The notes under the pieces were generated by a model. It did no database searches and was not told the origin of the DNA. It saw only the letters and a list, made by a program, of their open reading frames with translations. From Acidobacteriota bacterium (GTDB taxonomy: Bacteria > Acidobacteriota > Terriglobia > UBA7540), in assembly GCA_021838785.1 (NCBI GenBank), contig JAKCCV010000026.1:1-39885 (forward strand): a stretch of DNA of 39,885 nt, given 5' to 3'. The translations under genes were made by a program, and so were the position numbers. This document shows, piece by piece, positions 7,558 to 16,891 of this stretch. Position 1 is the stretch's first letter. Each line of letters begins with the position of its first letter.

Positions 7558-9414
7558 ATGAAGGATTTCAAGACGCTCGCGGAGTTGTTTCTTCAGGCGA
7601 CGGAACGCGAAGACCGTCCGGCTTGTTTTCTTGCCAAGTCCTCCGGCCGTTATCAGAGCGTTTCCTCGCGGCAGACCTTGCAGCAGGTGGCGGTGCTGGC
7701 CGAGAATCTCCGCCAGTTGGGCGCGCGCTGTGGCAGCCGTGTGGCGCTTTTGAGTGAAAATCGTCTCGAGTGGGCGCTCGCCGATTACGCCATCCTGGGA
7801 CTGGGGGCCGTGACCGTGCCACTTTATCCCACGCTGCTCGAACCGGACATTGAATATATCCTGCGCGATTCGGGAGCGGAAGGTATTTTCGTTTCCACGC
7901 GGGCGCAATTGGAAAAGGTGATGAAGGTTCGCGCCTCACTGCCCGAACTCCGCTGGGTGGCGACGATGGAAGAAGGCGATTTCGGCGATGCGAGCGTCCG
8001 AGCGTGGAAAGAGTTGGTGAGCGCGCCGGCAGGAAGTGAGCGGAACGCCGAGGCGCTGTTGCGCGAGGCGGCCTTGCAGATACGTCCCGAGGATATGGCC
8101 AGCCTTCTTTACACCTCCGGCACCACAGGACAACCCAAGGGGGTAGTGTTGACGCATGGCAACATTGCCTCGAACGTGCTCGCCTGCCGTGGGCTTTTGC
8201 CGATGTCAGAGTCGGACCTCGGCATGTCATTTCTTCCGCTGGCGCACATTTACGAGCGGATGTTCGATTTCTATTATCTGGCGGCGGGCGTGACGATTGC
8301 CTATGCCGAGAGTCTGGAGAAGTTGCCGCAGAATCTATTGGAAGCGCGACCGACCGTGATGGCGGTGGTGCCTCGCGTGCTCGAGAAGGTTCACGCCAAA
8401 GTTTTGGAGAAAGTCGCGAACGCCTCGGCCCCGCAAAAGCGGCTGTTCGATTGGGCGATGGGCGTCGGTGAGGAGTACGTTCCTTACGCACTTGAGCGCC
8501 GAACGCCGCCGCTGCGTCTTCGCCTGGCCCGCGCGATTGCGGACCGCTTGGTCTTTTCCAAAATTCGCGGCCAGATGGGCGGTCGTTTGCGATTCTTGGT
8601 GTCCGGCTCGGCGCCTCTCGCTCCTGCCTTGGCCCGATTTTTCTTCGCCATTGGCTTGCCGGTTTATGAGGGCTACGGTTTGACGGAGACCTCACCCGTC
8701 ATCGCCGTGAATTGTCCGAGCGCGGTGCGCATTGGAACGGTGGGCCGTGTGATTCCGGGCGTCGAGGTTCGGCTGGGGGAGGAAGCGACGGGTGAGTCCG
8801 AGGGAGCGGGCCGCGAGATATTGGTGCGCGGCCCCAACGTCACCCCCGGCTATTACCATCTTGACGCCGAGAACCAGGAAGCCTTTTCCGACGGCTGGTT
8901 CCATACCGGGGACTTGGGCCTGCTCGATGCCGACGGGTTTTTGGCCATCACGGGACGCAAGAAAAATCTGTTTAAGACGTCGGGAGGTAAGTATGTGGCG
9001 CCGGAGCGGCTGGAAAATTTGTTTCAGAATCATCCCTACATGGCGCAGTTGTTGGTGATCGGAGAGGGGCGCAAATTTGTGGGGGCGCTGATTGTGCCTA
9101 AATTTCAGGCGCTGGAATCCTATGCCCGCCGCCAAGGGATTGCCTTCGGCTCGCGCCAGGAGTTGGTTCGCCATGCCGACATTCAAGCCTTTATGCAGTC
9201 CCAGGTGGATGAAGGTTGCCGCCAGTTCGCTCCGCACGAGCGCATTCGGCAGATTGTTCTGTTGCCGCGAGAATTCAGCATCGAGGCGGGCGAACTTTCC
9301 GCCACCCTAAAGGTTCGGCGCGCCGTGGTAGAGCGGCATTACCGAAACGAAATCGAAGAGATGTTCCAACGCCACGCTCCAGAACCGCAGCCCCGCCCCG
9401 CCCGCATCGGCTAA
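7558..9414 (+). CDS. long-chain fatty acid--CoA ligase (AMP-forming)
   Basis: The product is 618 residues of the ANL adenylating family, in the long-chain (FAA1/FadD15-like) subgroup. Visible motifs: the P-loop LLYTSGTTGQPKGVVLTHGN (about 184-202); the substrate-channel motif FLPLAHIYERMFDFY; GYGLTETSPVIAVN; GWFHTGDLG with the Asp that binds AMP ribose; and GRKKNLFKTSGGKYVAPERLEN at the hinge to the C-terminal lid. It activates fatty acids to acyl-CoA through an acyl-AMP. A TTG in frame lies at 7537, but ATG 7558 gives the normal family N-terminus (MKDFKTLAELF) and follows GGGGAACTGGGAAACGC. No other fatty-acid genes are adjacent. The end is convergent with the glycan locus. Confidence 0.93.
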   Translation: MKDFKTLAELFLQATEREDRPACFLAKSSGRYQSVSSRQTLQQVAVLAENLRQLGARCGSRVALLSENRLEWALADYAILGLGAVTVPLYPTLLEPDIEYILRDSGAEGIFVSTRAQLEKVMKVRASLPELRWVATMEEGDFGDASVRAWKELVSAPAGSERNAEALLREAALQIRPEDMASLLYTSGTTGQPKGVVLTHGNIASNVLACRGLLPMSESDLGMSFLPLAHIYERMFDFYYLAAGVTIAYAESLEKLPQNLLEARPTVMAVVPRVLEKVHAKVLEKVANASAPQKRLFDWAMGVGEEYVPYALERRTPPLRLRLARAIADRLVFSKIRGQMGGRLRFLVSGSAPLAPALARFFFAIGLPVYEGYGLTETSPVIAVNCPSAVRIGTVGRVIPGVEVRLGEEATGESEGAGREILVRGPNVTPGYYHLDAENQEAFSDGWFHTGDLGLLDADGFLAITGRKKNLFKTSGGKYVAPERLENLFQNHPYMAQLLVIGEGRKFVGALIVPKFQALESYARRQGIAFGSRQELVRHADIQAFMQSQVDEGCRQFAPHERIRQIVLLPREFSIEAGELSATLKVRRAVVERHYRNEIEEMFQRHAPEPQPRPARIG

Positions 9415-9674
9415 ATAGCCTTTTGCCGGTTGCCTGCCTCCATCCGAAACCCGATAGACACTTCGCCCCTGAATGCAGGCCGGTACCCGACTGACGGTTA
9501 CGTGATTCTTTTAGCGCTTAGGAAGTTACCAAGCGGGTATTCAAGCCACTGGCCCAAAGCCTAAGGACCCCGATATTCACACGCCGTTTCTTCCGGCATT
9601 CGACTCCAACCGCCTTGCATATTAGCGTCGCACGGTCATGGCGGCCGAATTTCGTGCTGCAAGTGCTCGACCGA

Positions 9675-11096
9675 TCAACAGGAGCGGCGGAGACCAATCA
9701 ATTGAAAAGCGCGGCGGGGCTCATCGTTGGCCATGAACCACCGCCAGAGGTTTCCCGTGCGGGCATTTTCGGCGCTCAGCAGCGTGATGCCCTGGTCAAT
9801 GCCGAGCACGTCGGTATCCACCCATCGCGTAAGCGGATTGAAGGCGTCCACAAAGCCGTAGCGTCCCCAGACGGGCCTCCCCCCAAGCGTTCCGCTGCCG
9901 AAACGTTTTTTAATGGCTTTGAGCACCGGCAAACAAACCTGCGGCGTGAACATCAGTGATCCGCCCGCGGCACATGGAACCACGGTGCCATCAATGTGAT
10001 CTGTGAGTGGAACTTGGCCCCAGGCCGTGTAGCCGTGCGCACTGTCCGAGGCGGTCACGCCCCACAGGTTCTCTGAATAATCGGGGAAGCGTCGGGAGAG
10101 GCTGAGGCAGAAGGCGCGGTTGGCCAACGTAGCCGCCATCGAGTTAATAAAATAGTTGACGTGAGGAGGGTTGGGTTCGAACCAGTTTCGGTAGTCCACG
10201 TAGGCGTGAGAATACTGATGGGTAAAAAGGGGGGCCGCGTTCAAAAAACGGAAACCCGCATAATTCGTCCATGTGCGTTTCCAGGCGAACCAGGAGGCGA
10301 CCGGCAAAGGGTGCGTGGGCGACCCGATGCCCAACAGGTAGAGCATTGTCTCCTCGGCATACATATTCCAGTAGGCTCGGATGAATCCGCTCTCGGGATA
10401 CCAGCCCATGGAGAGCAAGGTCGGACTTTCGTTGCGCATCCAGGAAAAATCCACGCGATGGTAGATTTGGCTGGCGAGCTTCCCGATTTCAGAATCTTCC
10501 CGGAACTTCTGCCGCGCCGTTAGCACGCCGCCGAGAAGCAGCGCGGTGTCAATGGAGGAAACCTCGCATTTCCATCGTCGTTCGCCGGTCACCGAGTCGA
10601 GAAAATGATAAAACCATCCGTGAACGTTCGTGGCCTGGTCGGCAAAAAAGCGCAGCGTGTTTCGGACGCGCTCACGGGCAAGCTCCGGTTGAATCCACCC
10701 ACGTTCGGCGGCGATAGAGAGCGCCGACAGGCCGAAACCTGTCGCCGCAATGCTGGCGACTTGAAAGCTGTGGCCGCGAACGGCCGACCCGTCGGCGTGG
10801 GCCCGATCCAGCACCAGTCCGGTTCGTGAGTCTCCCTGCTCCCAAAAATATCGGAAGGCACGCTGCTCCACATCTTCGAGAAAGGCCTCATCTTCCGGAG
10901 ACAATTGACTCGGAACTGCGGGCTGCGGCCCCTGGCAGAGGTTCTGCCACCAATGAACCAAAGCCGTGTATTCCGCGAGCGCTTCCGTCAACCGCTTGTC
11001 AGGTACGGGCGATTTAACGTCCGTCCGCCGCCCCTTGGAGAGCCAGTAGGCGAGCCCCGAAGCAGCAAGAAGACGGTGGCACTCGCGGCGGTTCAA
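9675..11096 (-). CDS. secreted glucoamylase-family (PF10091, GH144-like) glycoside hydrolase
   Basis: The product is 473 residues. The N-terminus (NRRECHRLLAASGLAYWL) looks like a twin-arginine or Sec signal. The catalytic (alpha/alpha)6-barrel domain runs from about residue 68 (LSPEDEAFLEDVEQRAFRYFWEQ) to the C-terminus. Family blocks: SIAATGFGLSALSIAAERGW, GWFYHFLD, CEVSSIDTALLLGGVL, YAEETMLYLLGIGSPTHPLP, LFTHQYSHAYVDYR, WGVTASDS and GRYGFVDAFNP. The family includes endo-beta-1,2-glucanases (GH144), but members with other or unknown specificity exist, so the substrate is open. The start codon is TTG (11096) preceded by GCGAGGTGAGGA. It is the last gene of the minus-strand glycan operon, 61 bp after the GH39 gene and related to the larger enzyme at 12842-15160. 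Confidence 0.88.
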   Translation of the reverse strand: MNRRECHRLLAASGLAYWLSKGRRTDVKSPVPDKRLTEALAEYTALVHWWQNLCQGPQPAVPSQLSPEDEAFLEDVEQRAFRYFWEQGDSRTGLVLDRAHADGSAVRGHSFQVASIAATGFGLSALSIAAERGWIQPELARERVRNTLRFFADQATNVHGWFYHFLDSVTGERRWKCEVSSIDTALLLGGVLTARQKFREDSEIGKLASQIYHRVDFSWMRNESPTLLSMGWYPESGFIRAYWNMYAEETMLYLLGIGSPTHPLPVASWFAWKRTWTNYAGFRFLNAAPLFTHQYSHAYVDYRNWFEPNPPHVNYFINSMAATLANRAFCLSLSRRFPDYSENLWGVTASDSAHGYTAWGQVPLTDHIDGTVVPCAAGGSLMFTPQVCLPVLKAIKKRFGSGTLGGRPVWGRYGFVDAFNPLTRWVDTDVLGIDQGITLLSAENARTGNLWRWFMANDEPRRAFQLIGLRRSC

Positions 11097-11157
11097 TCCT
11101 CACCTCGCAAGGGCGGCAGGGGGTTGGCCTTGTCGTGGACGAGCATAAGGGCAACCG

Positions 11158-12702
11158 TTAGTTTTCAATCTCGATTAAGGCCAGCGCATGGGGAATCAAG
11201 GTCAGGGTCAGTTGAGGATGCTCTGCTGCAAGCGGGACAATCTTCGGCGGCGGAAGTTGGCCGGCCTGTTGCAAAATCTTCCGCTCCGCGAAGCTGGGAA
11301 AGCTCGGCCGACCCATCGCCTCCCAGGTCGCGAGCGGCGAGCCGTGGTGCCGATCCACCACCCAGACCACCGCTCGTTTGGCTCCCGGGACATGTCGAAA
11401 GGAAAGCTCGAACGTCTTCACGTGGCCGCCCGGGCCCGGGGGCGCGTAGTTCCACACCGCAATGGCGAGCTCGCCATTCGCCCGGCGGGTGACCAGCACC
11501 GAGGGCGAGTTCTCCTCTAGCCGCTCGGTTCCCAGCTTGTGGAGCAAGCGAAAGTCATTGTAGGAAGCCTTGCGAATGTTCCCCACGGCAATCAGCCCGA
11601 AACCCCCATAGAAGGGAGTCTTGACCACCCCTTGCTCCTCGAACACATCGGAAAACGTCCAGTACGACATGATGTTCACCAATCCATCACAATGGCTGAT
11701 AGTGTGGGCAAGCCAAGGGCCCATATAGGAGGAATCCGTCACCTCGACCTCATTTGAGTAGCTCGCGTTGTATTCGCTGAAGATGATCGGCAAATCGGGC
11801 CGAGGCGAGGCCTTAACTTCCTCGTGGACTTTCTCGACCGCTCGAACCACCATGTCGCGTCGGGAGATAGTTTCGTTTTTGTGGAACACGTTCTCCGCGC
11901 TATCGTTGCCGTAAACGTGGGTTGAAATGAAATCGAGGGAAACGTGGTGGTTCACACAGTGCCGGATGAAACTTCCTACCCATGCTGCCTGCGCCGTGGC
12001 CGGCCCGCCCACCCTCAGCCGAGGACTCACCGCTTTGAGGGCCCGCGCCGTGACATCGTAGAGATGGAAATAAGTGGACTTCTTAGGCACGCCCGCCCAG
12101 AAGCCGATGTTCGGCTCGTTCCAAACCTCGAAATACCACCGCGACACTTCGGCCAGGCCGTAGCGGTTCACTAAGTGTCGCGCCAAGTGCTCGATCATCT
12201 GGCTCCAGGCGCTCCAACTCTTGGGCGGCGAGACGTAAGGGTGATACCAAAACCCCTGCCGCGTCGGCGTTGAAGCCATCGCTGGCGGCATGAAACTCAG
12301 CTCCACAAACGGGCGAATCCCTTGCTTGAGCAGGCCATCATAAATTTCGTCAACGTAACTGTAATTGTAAAAGGGCTTGCCCTGCGCGTTAACGTGGTAC
12401 AGGCCCACGCCTCGGTCCAAGATGCCGTGAAAGCGGAGGTAGTGAAAGCCGGTGGCGCGCTTCACCTCGCGCACGTCGCGACGATAATCTGCCCGCAGCG
12501 AAAGAATTGCCCGACCGGAACCGAACATCTGCTCCCAAAAGTGCGGAAAGGGATGCGCCGGCGCGTCGCCATCAATCACAACGTTCACGGACGCCGTCCC
12601 GGCGGCAGCTTGCGCCGCGCGGACGGTCGGCATCGCCCCCAGCCATAAACACATCCAGAGGAGAAGGAAGAATTTCGTTAATCGTCGCAAATTAGGATGC
12701 AT
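11158..12702 (-). CDS. secreted glycoside hydrolase family 39 (beta-xylosidase/iduronidase-like)
   Basis: The product is 514 residues. A signal peptide is clear (FFLLLWMCLWLGAMPTVRA, about 11-29). The (beta/alpha)8 catalytic domain has the GH39 acid/base Glu in YFEVWNEPNIGFW (about E196) and the nucleophile Glu in LPIIFSEYNASY (about E310), plus LRFHGILDRGVGLY near the start and ISTHVYGND. The C-terminal part (about 410-510) is beta-rich, as in the family's accessory domain. GH39 enzymes are retaining glycosidases acting on xylosides, iduronides or related linkages; the exact sugar cannot be read. ATG 12702 follows AAGGAGATTAGAGACC. It sits between two PF10091 enzymes in the same operon, so I infer combined attack on one complex glycan. 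Confidence 0.88.
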   Translation of the reverse strand: MHPNLRRLTKFFLLLWMCLWLGAMPTVRAAQAAAGTASVNVVIDGDAPAHPFPHFWEQMFGSGRAILSLRADYRRDVREVKRATGFHYLRFHGILDRGVGLYHVNAQGKPFYNYSYVDEIYDGLLKQGIRPFVELSFMPPAMASTPTRQGFWYHPYVSPPKSWSAWSQMIEHLARHLVNRYGLAEVSRWYFEVWNEPNIGFWAGVPKKSTYFHLYDVTARALKAVSPRLRVGGPATAQAAWVGSFIRHCVNHHVSLDFISTHVYGNDSAENVFHKNETISRRDMVVRAVEKVHEEVKASPRPDLPIIFSEYNASYSNEVEVTDSSYMGPWLAHTISHCDGLVNIMSYWTFSDVFEEQGVVKTPFYGGFGLIAVGNIRKASYNDFRLLHKLGTERLEENSPSVLVTRRANGELAIAVWNYAPPGPGGHVKTFELSFRHVPGAKRAVVWVVDRHHGSPLATWEAMGRPSFPSFAERKILQQAGQLPPPKIVPLAAEHPQLTLTLIPHALALIEIEN

Positions 12703-12841
12703 GGTCTCTAATCTCCTTGATTGTCTGCCTTGGAGGCATTGAGGGTCATCATTATAGCCCTGTCGAGCCCGCAGGCCGGCCGTTGTTAACTCCTGCGACC
12801 GGCATTGATTACGGTCGGCACCTTTATCGCATCACTGCCGG

Positions 12842-15160
12842 TTACCGTGGCGGTCTTGGGGCTGCCTGCCCTGAGCCGAAGCGGGCCGTTGCCGAGACCG
12901 CTTCAATTTGCTCCAACGCATGGCCGATCTCAGGATTAGCCATGAAGCATTTCCAAATCAGCCCGGAGCGGTAATTTTCAATCATGACGGCTATAGGCGC
13001 CTGATTCAGTCCCATGGCAATCCGCGCAAACCAATCTTCGGTCAAGTTGAACGCGTCGCGGAACCCGAAAATCCCCCACAAACGGTCGCCAAGCTCGCGG
13101 TAGAAATGAATCAGCGCCGTCAGTGAGGCATCCGGCAGATAGGGGAAGGAGGCAAGGGCGCCGGTCGGAGTCATGGTGCCATCGTCCATTTCCGGTGTTG
13201 GCTCGTGGGCCATGTAGCCGGAAGGTCCGTCGCTGGCCGTGAGGCCCCAACAACGCGCTCCATAGCCTTTGTAGCCCCGCGGGTTGGCCATACAATAAGC
13301 GCGATTGATAAGGGCCATGGCACGATTATTCTTATCATATTGAGTGTAGCGGTCGCGCACTTGCCGGGGATTGAGGCCCATGTAGGAGTAGTGGGTAAAA
13401 AATAGCGGCCCGCCCGGTCCAACGCCAACGTCCAACTTGATGCCATAGTAGCTGTTCTCATTGGCGTAATATTGACCTTGTTGAGTGTGACCCCAGCCGC
13501 GGCGATATCGAGCAGCTTCTGGCGACCGGCTAGCCCAACCGCTGTAATAGAGGCTGGCAGGAACGGCATGGGTCGGGGAAGCGATGGCCAGCACATAGGC
13601 CATCATGGTTTCATTAAAACCGATGATTTTGTAATTCATGTACCAGGAGTAATCCGGCGACCAGAGCCAATAAAGAAAAGGACCTTCCGGGGATCGGCGA
13701 TACCAATCCCATTCGACCGACTCCCAGAGCGCCGTGACCCTTTGAAAAAGCTTCCGTTCAAGCGGGCTCGGACCCCTAAAATATTGTCGCGCCGCCAAAA
13801 GACCTTGCATAAGAAACGACGTCTCCACCAAATCGCCGCCATTATCGTGCTTACCAAACACGGGCAACGCTTTGCCGGTGCGGCCATCCATGAAATGGGC
13901 CCAGGCGCCATGAAAGCGGTCCGCTCGCTCCAGAAAGCCCAGGATCTTGCCCAGGTGGCGGAGAGCATCCGGTCGCGGAATAAAACCGCGCTCAACCCCG
14001 ACCAGCACGGCCATGATACCGAATCCCGAAGCCCCCGTTGCTACCATGTTCGGATTGCCGGGAATGTTCTCGAGCGCCATCCCAGCCACAGGATGTGCGC
14101 CCTCCCAGTAATAGCGAATGGATGCCTCTTGCACCATGTTGAGGAGCTGGTCGTTATCGAACGGTGTTGTCGAAGCGGAAACGGCTTCTGAGAACGATGA
14201 TGGTTGATACTCGTTGTCACTGGCGGTGACTTTGTAAAATACTTTTTGGTTTGGTTTCCCGAGGAAATCGGCGTAGCGATCGAACCCCGGCGCCTGGATG
14301 CCCACGGGTTTGTAGTGAATGCCATCCAGGGAACGGTAAATCACATAGCGAGCAGCCGAATCGTCATCGCTCTCCCAGCTTATGTCAATGTGGCGGTCGT
14401 ATCCGCGCGCGCTGATGCGGCGGGGCGGGCGTGGCGGCACTCGCGGCAAAGCCGTGAACCGGGTAATCCCAATTTCATCAATCACCATCCGGTGTTCAGT
14501 TCCATCGGCTTTCCCTTGGACGAACGTCAGGCTCCGAACCTGGCGAGGATTGAAGGGTCGAAGCGATGCTGAAGAAAAGCGACGCAAAGGAATTTTGATC
14601 AGAGTCCATCGCGCGGCGGGAATATCTGGGGCGAAGCGATAAAGACTGAGAGGAGCGGTAAAGTGTCCATGGAGGTCATCCAATTGGACGAGCGGTAATT
14701 GTGAGCGTGCCAATGCATCCGGCGTATAGCACCAGAAGTAGAGGGTGTCCCCTTCAAACTGGAGTTCGCGGTTTCGCCAAGTTTCAACGAGCACGGTTGC
14801 CTCCCAACCGCCGTTGGGGGCCGATGTCCATTCGAGGCGAAGCGCATTTGGCGGGGTGAAGAAGATTTCGGTGTCAACGGGAAGTTTTCCCGCGTCCAAT
14901 CGCAGGAAGCTTGGAGGCGACACGGTGCCTCGGCTGTAAAAACAACGGTCCGGCGTAAGGCTGTTGTCAAAGAGGACGTGCCTATAATAAGTTGCGAGCT
15001 GCTCAGCCGGCGACGAACGTTGCGCGACGGCGGTGGCAGTTCCCCCGTGGTCGAGTTCCGTCATCTCCGATCGAACATCCCGAGCTGCACCTTGGCGGGC
15101 GGGCCACATCACGCCCAGCGCGCCCGCTAAAAGAGTCTCATGGCATTGTCGCCGATTCAG
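12842..15160 (-). CDS. large multidomain glucoamylase-family (PF10091, GH144-like) hydrolase, probable CTG start
   Basis: From the proposed start the product is 772 residues. Order: a Tat/Sec-like leader (NRRQCHETLLAGAL); a beta-sandwich, carbohydrate-binding-like N-terminal region to about residue 240; a fibronectin-III-like domain (about 245-330, ISARGYDRHIDISWES...YVIYRSLDG...FYKVTASD); then the PF10091 catalytic domain (about 335-760; FDNDQLLNMVQEASIRYYWEG, GASGFGIMAVLVGVERGFI, GGDLVETSFLMQGLLAARQYF, FNETMMAYVLAIASPTHAVP, CWGLTASDGPSGYM, GIFGFRDAFN). The frame is open to TTG 15235 without a usable ribosome site. CTG 15160 is 5 nt after a perfect GGAGG and gives an N-terminus matching that of the 473-residue paralogue in the same operon. 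Domain boundaries are approximate. Confidence 0.85.
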   Translation of the reverse strand: MNRRQCHETLLAGALGVMWPARQGAARDVRSEMTELDHGGTATAVAQRSSPAEQLATYYRHVLFDNSLTPDRCFYSRGTVSPPSFLRLDAGKLPVDTEIFFTPPNALRLEWTSAPNGGWEATVLVETWRNRELQFEGDTLYFWCYTPDALARSQLPLVQLDDLHGHFTAPLSLYRFAPDIPAARWTLIKIPLRRFSSASLRPFNPRQVRSLTFVQGKADGTEHRMVIDEIGITRFTALPRVPPRPPRRISARGYDRHIDISWESDDDSAARYVIYRSLDGIHYKPVGIQAPGFDRYADFLGKPNQKVFYKVTASDNEYQPSSFSEAVSASTTPFDNDQLLNMVQEASIRYYWEGAHPVAGMALENIPGNPNMVATGASGFGIMAVLVGVERGFIPRPDALRHLGKILGFLERADRFHGAWAHFMDGRTGKALPVFGKHDNGGDLVETSFLMQGLLAARQYFRGPSPLERKLFQRVTALWESVEWDWYRRSPEGPFLYWLWSPDYSWYMNYKIIGFNETMMAYVLAIASPTHAVPASLYYSGWASRSPEAARYRRGWGHTQQGQYYANENSYYGIKLDVGVGPGGPLFFTHYSYMGLNPRQVRDRYTQYDKNNRAMALINRAYCMANPRGYKGYGARCWGLTASDGPSGYMAHEPTPEMDDGTMTPTGALASFPYLPDASLTALIHFYRELGDRLWGIFGFRDAFNLTEDWFARIAMGLNQAPIAVMIENYRSGLIWKCFMANPEIGHALEQIEAVSATARFGSGQAAPRPPR

Positions 15161-15536
15161 ATCGTCCTCCGCAATACCACGGCGTTTACTGCCAATGCGT
15201 GAAAATCCTTCCAGTAGTTTTCGATAAATACCCAACCTTCAAAAATGTTTTTCATACTCCGCGCTATGGCATCGTGAAAGATAGCAGGCTCACCGCGAAG
15301 AATCCAATCCCGTGGGGGTTCTCACGGGCTGGTATTCTTGAGCGAGGGAAGCTGCCTCGCGCTGCCAGCGGCAGCCATCCGTCGCGCTGTGCGGCTAAGC
15401 GGGAGGCAATCAGCGCGCGCTTGAGTCTGAAGTACGCCAGGGCTTGTACCATGCAAAGCCGCTAATGCAAGGGTGGGCGTACCGAGCAGCCAATTTGTGG
15501 ATTTTCGCAACTTTTTAATCCTCCTTCAGCGCTGCG
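15161..15536. other. intergenic region between the TPR gene and the large PF10091 gene
   Basis: No credible gene is seen. It contains a perfect hairpin, CCCGTG (15309-15314), an 8-nt loop, CACGGG (15323-15328), which could end or attenuate TPR-gene transcription on the minus strand although no T-run follows. Nearer the enzyme gene, at 15166-15170, lies the GGAGG ribosome site. A separate promoter for the hydrolase genes could lie here, but I cannot identify -35/-10 elements with confidence. Confidence 0.4.
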
Positions 15537-16796
15537 TCAGGGCTTTGAATTTGCTTGACTGCGCATAGACTTCTGCACATCGTGGGGCGGCCCCGTATTG
15601 GGTCCCTTCTGACGCAATCGTCTGAACTTGGCCCAGGCGCGGGCTGCTTCTTGATTGCGACCGAGGTGAGAATAGGCAGTGCCCAACGCGAAATAAAGAT
15701 TGGGGACGCTTGAAAAGGCCGGCTCCGCGATTTCCAGTTGGCGCAGAGCCGCCTGATATTGGTGGGTGTCGAGGAGGAGCAAACCGAGCAAGTAATGTCC
15801 AAACGGAAGCTGAGGGTCGAGTTTGACACCTTCTTCGGCATAGCGAATGCCTCCAGCGGAATCCACGCGGTACCTTGCGGCGGCGATCTCGAGCCAGGCA
15901 AACGCCTGGCGGGGATTGTTCTTGATTTCAAGTTTGAACTGCTCGACCGCCAGCTTCGGTTGGAGCGCTTCGAGCAAGAGCGTGCCATAAGCGTAGTGGA
16001 TGTTGGGAAAATTCGGATATTGGCTCACCATCTGATTATCTATCCGCTCAGCTTCGCCAAATCTGTACTGAGCGGCTAACCACTCCGCCTTCCCCAGTTG
16101 AGCGACGACTTTGTTCCCCGGTGAGGTCTGTGTCTCGGCATTTTGCCGAGGAATCCTCAAGACAATCATCCCAAGTGTTCGGTTCAGGCTTCCGCTCTCT
16201 ACGCCTTGCTGGCACAAAGGAGCGAGCTTTTCGCGGGCGGTTTCGAATTCTCCTTCGCGCTTCAGCAGGACACCTTCGTGATAAAGGATGACCTGATCCA
16301 ATTGCGGGTCCTTGGCGACACCGAGATTCTGACCCTTCTCAAGGTGTGCGAGCGCGGCAGCATCCTTGCCCAGCGCGAATTCGGACAGCCCGAGCATCGC
16401 CCACGCTGTGCCGTCCTTGGGAGAGAGCGAGACTACTCTACGGAAGGAGCTTGCCGCTTCAGCATAAGAGTTCTGGTCATAAAGGATAGTACCCAACGAC
16501 CACCAGCCTTTGGCCCACCCGGGGCGGAGCCGGAGCGCCTTTTTATAAAGAATGACCGCTCGATCGAGCTGGTTGGCGTCGCGCGCGGCGTTTGCCTGGG
16601 AAGCGAGCGCGCGGAAATTGCTCACGGCGCGCTGTTCCAACCGTGCGCCGATTCCTTTCCCGCAGAATCCCAGGACGAATGTCAAGACGAGCGCGGCTAG
16701 AAGGGCCGGAGAACAGCACGCGCGATGGGGGTAAAGGATCACCGCTGATGCGATCGCCTGGGCTTTCTGGGCAAGCCAATCGCCCCGCCAATCCAC
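15537..16796 (-). CDS. membrane-anchored tetratricopeptide-repeat protein
   Basis: The product is 419 residues. A single N-terminal membrane segment (ALLAALVLTFVLGFCGKGIG, about 31-50) is followed by TPR units from about 60 to 400. Examples are ANAARDANQLDRAVILYKKALRL and GTILYDQNSYAEAASSFRRVVSL early on, and later GLLLLDTHQYQAALRQLEIAEP and GTAYSHLGRNQEAARAWAKFRRL. The repeats face the periplasm if the anchor is N-in. The start is GTG 16796 after GGAGGTTCCAATC. The gene lies 95 bp downstream of the TonB receptor and upstream of three hydrolases. TPR proteins are scaffolds; given the missing SusD, I infer it may organise the receptor and enzymes, though this is only positional inference. Confidence 0.85.
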   Translation of the reverse strand: MDWRGDWLAQKAQAIASAVILYPHRACCSPALLAALVLTFVLGFCGKGIGARLEQRAVSNFRALASQANAARDANQLDRAVILYKKALRLRPGWAKGWWSLGTILYDQNSYAEAASSFRRVVSLSPKDGTAWAMLGLSEFALGKDAAALAHLEKGQNLGVAKDPQLDQVILYHEGVLLKREGEFETAREKLAPLCQQGVESGSLNRTLGMIVLRIPRQNAETQTSPGNKVVAQLGKAEWLAAQYRFGEAERIDNQMVSQYPNFPNIHYAYGTLLLEALQPKLAVEQFKLEIKNNPRQAFAWLEIAAARYRVDSAGGIRYAEEGVKLDPQLPFGHYLLGLLLLDTHQYQAALRQLEIAEPAFSSVPNLYFALGTAYSHLGRNQEAARAWAKFRRLRQKGPNTGPPHDVQKSMRSQANSKP

Positions 16797-16891
16797 GATT
16801 GGAACCTCCGTCCCCCTCGCTCAAATGAAGGCGGGCTCTCGAAGGGGACGGACGCCCCGGCCCTCTCCTTCGGAGCGCCCATGGGCCAACA

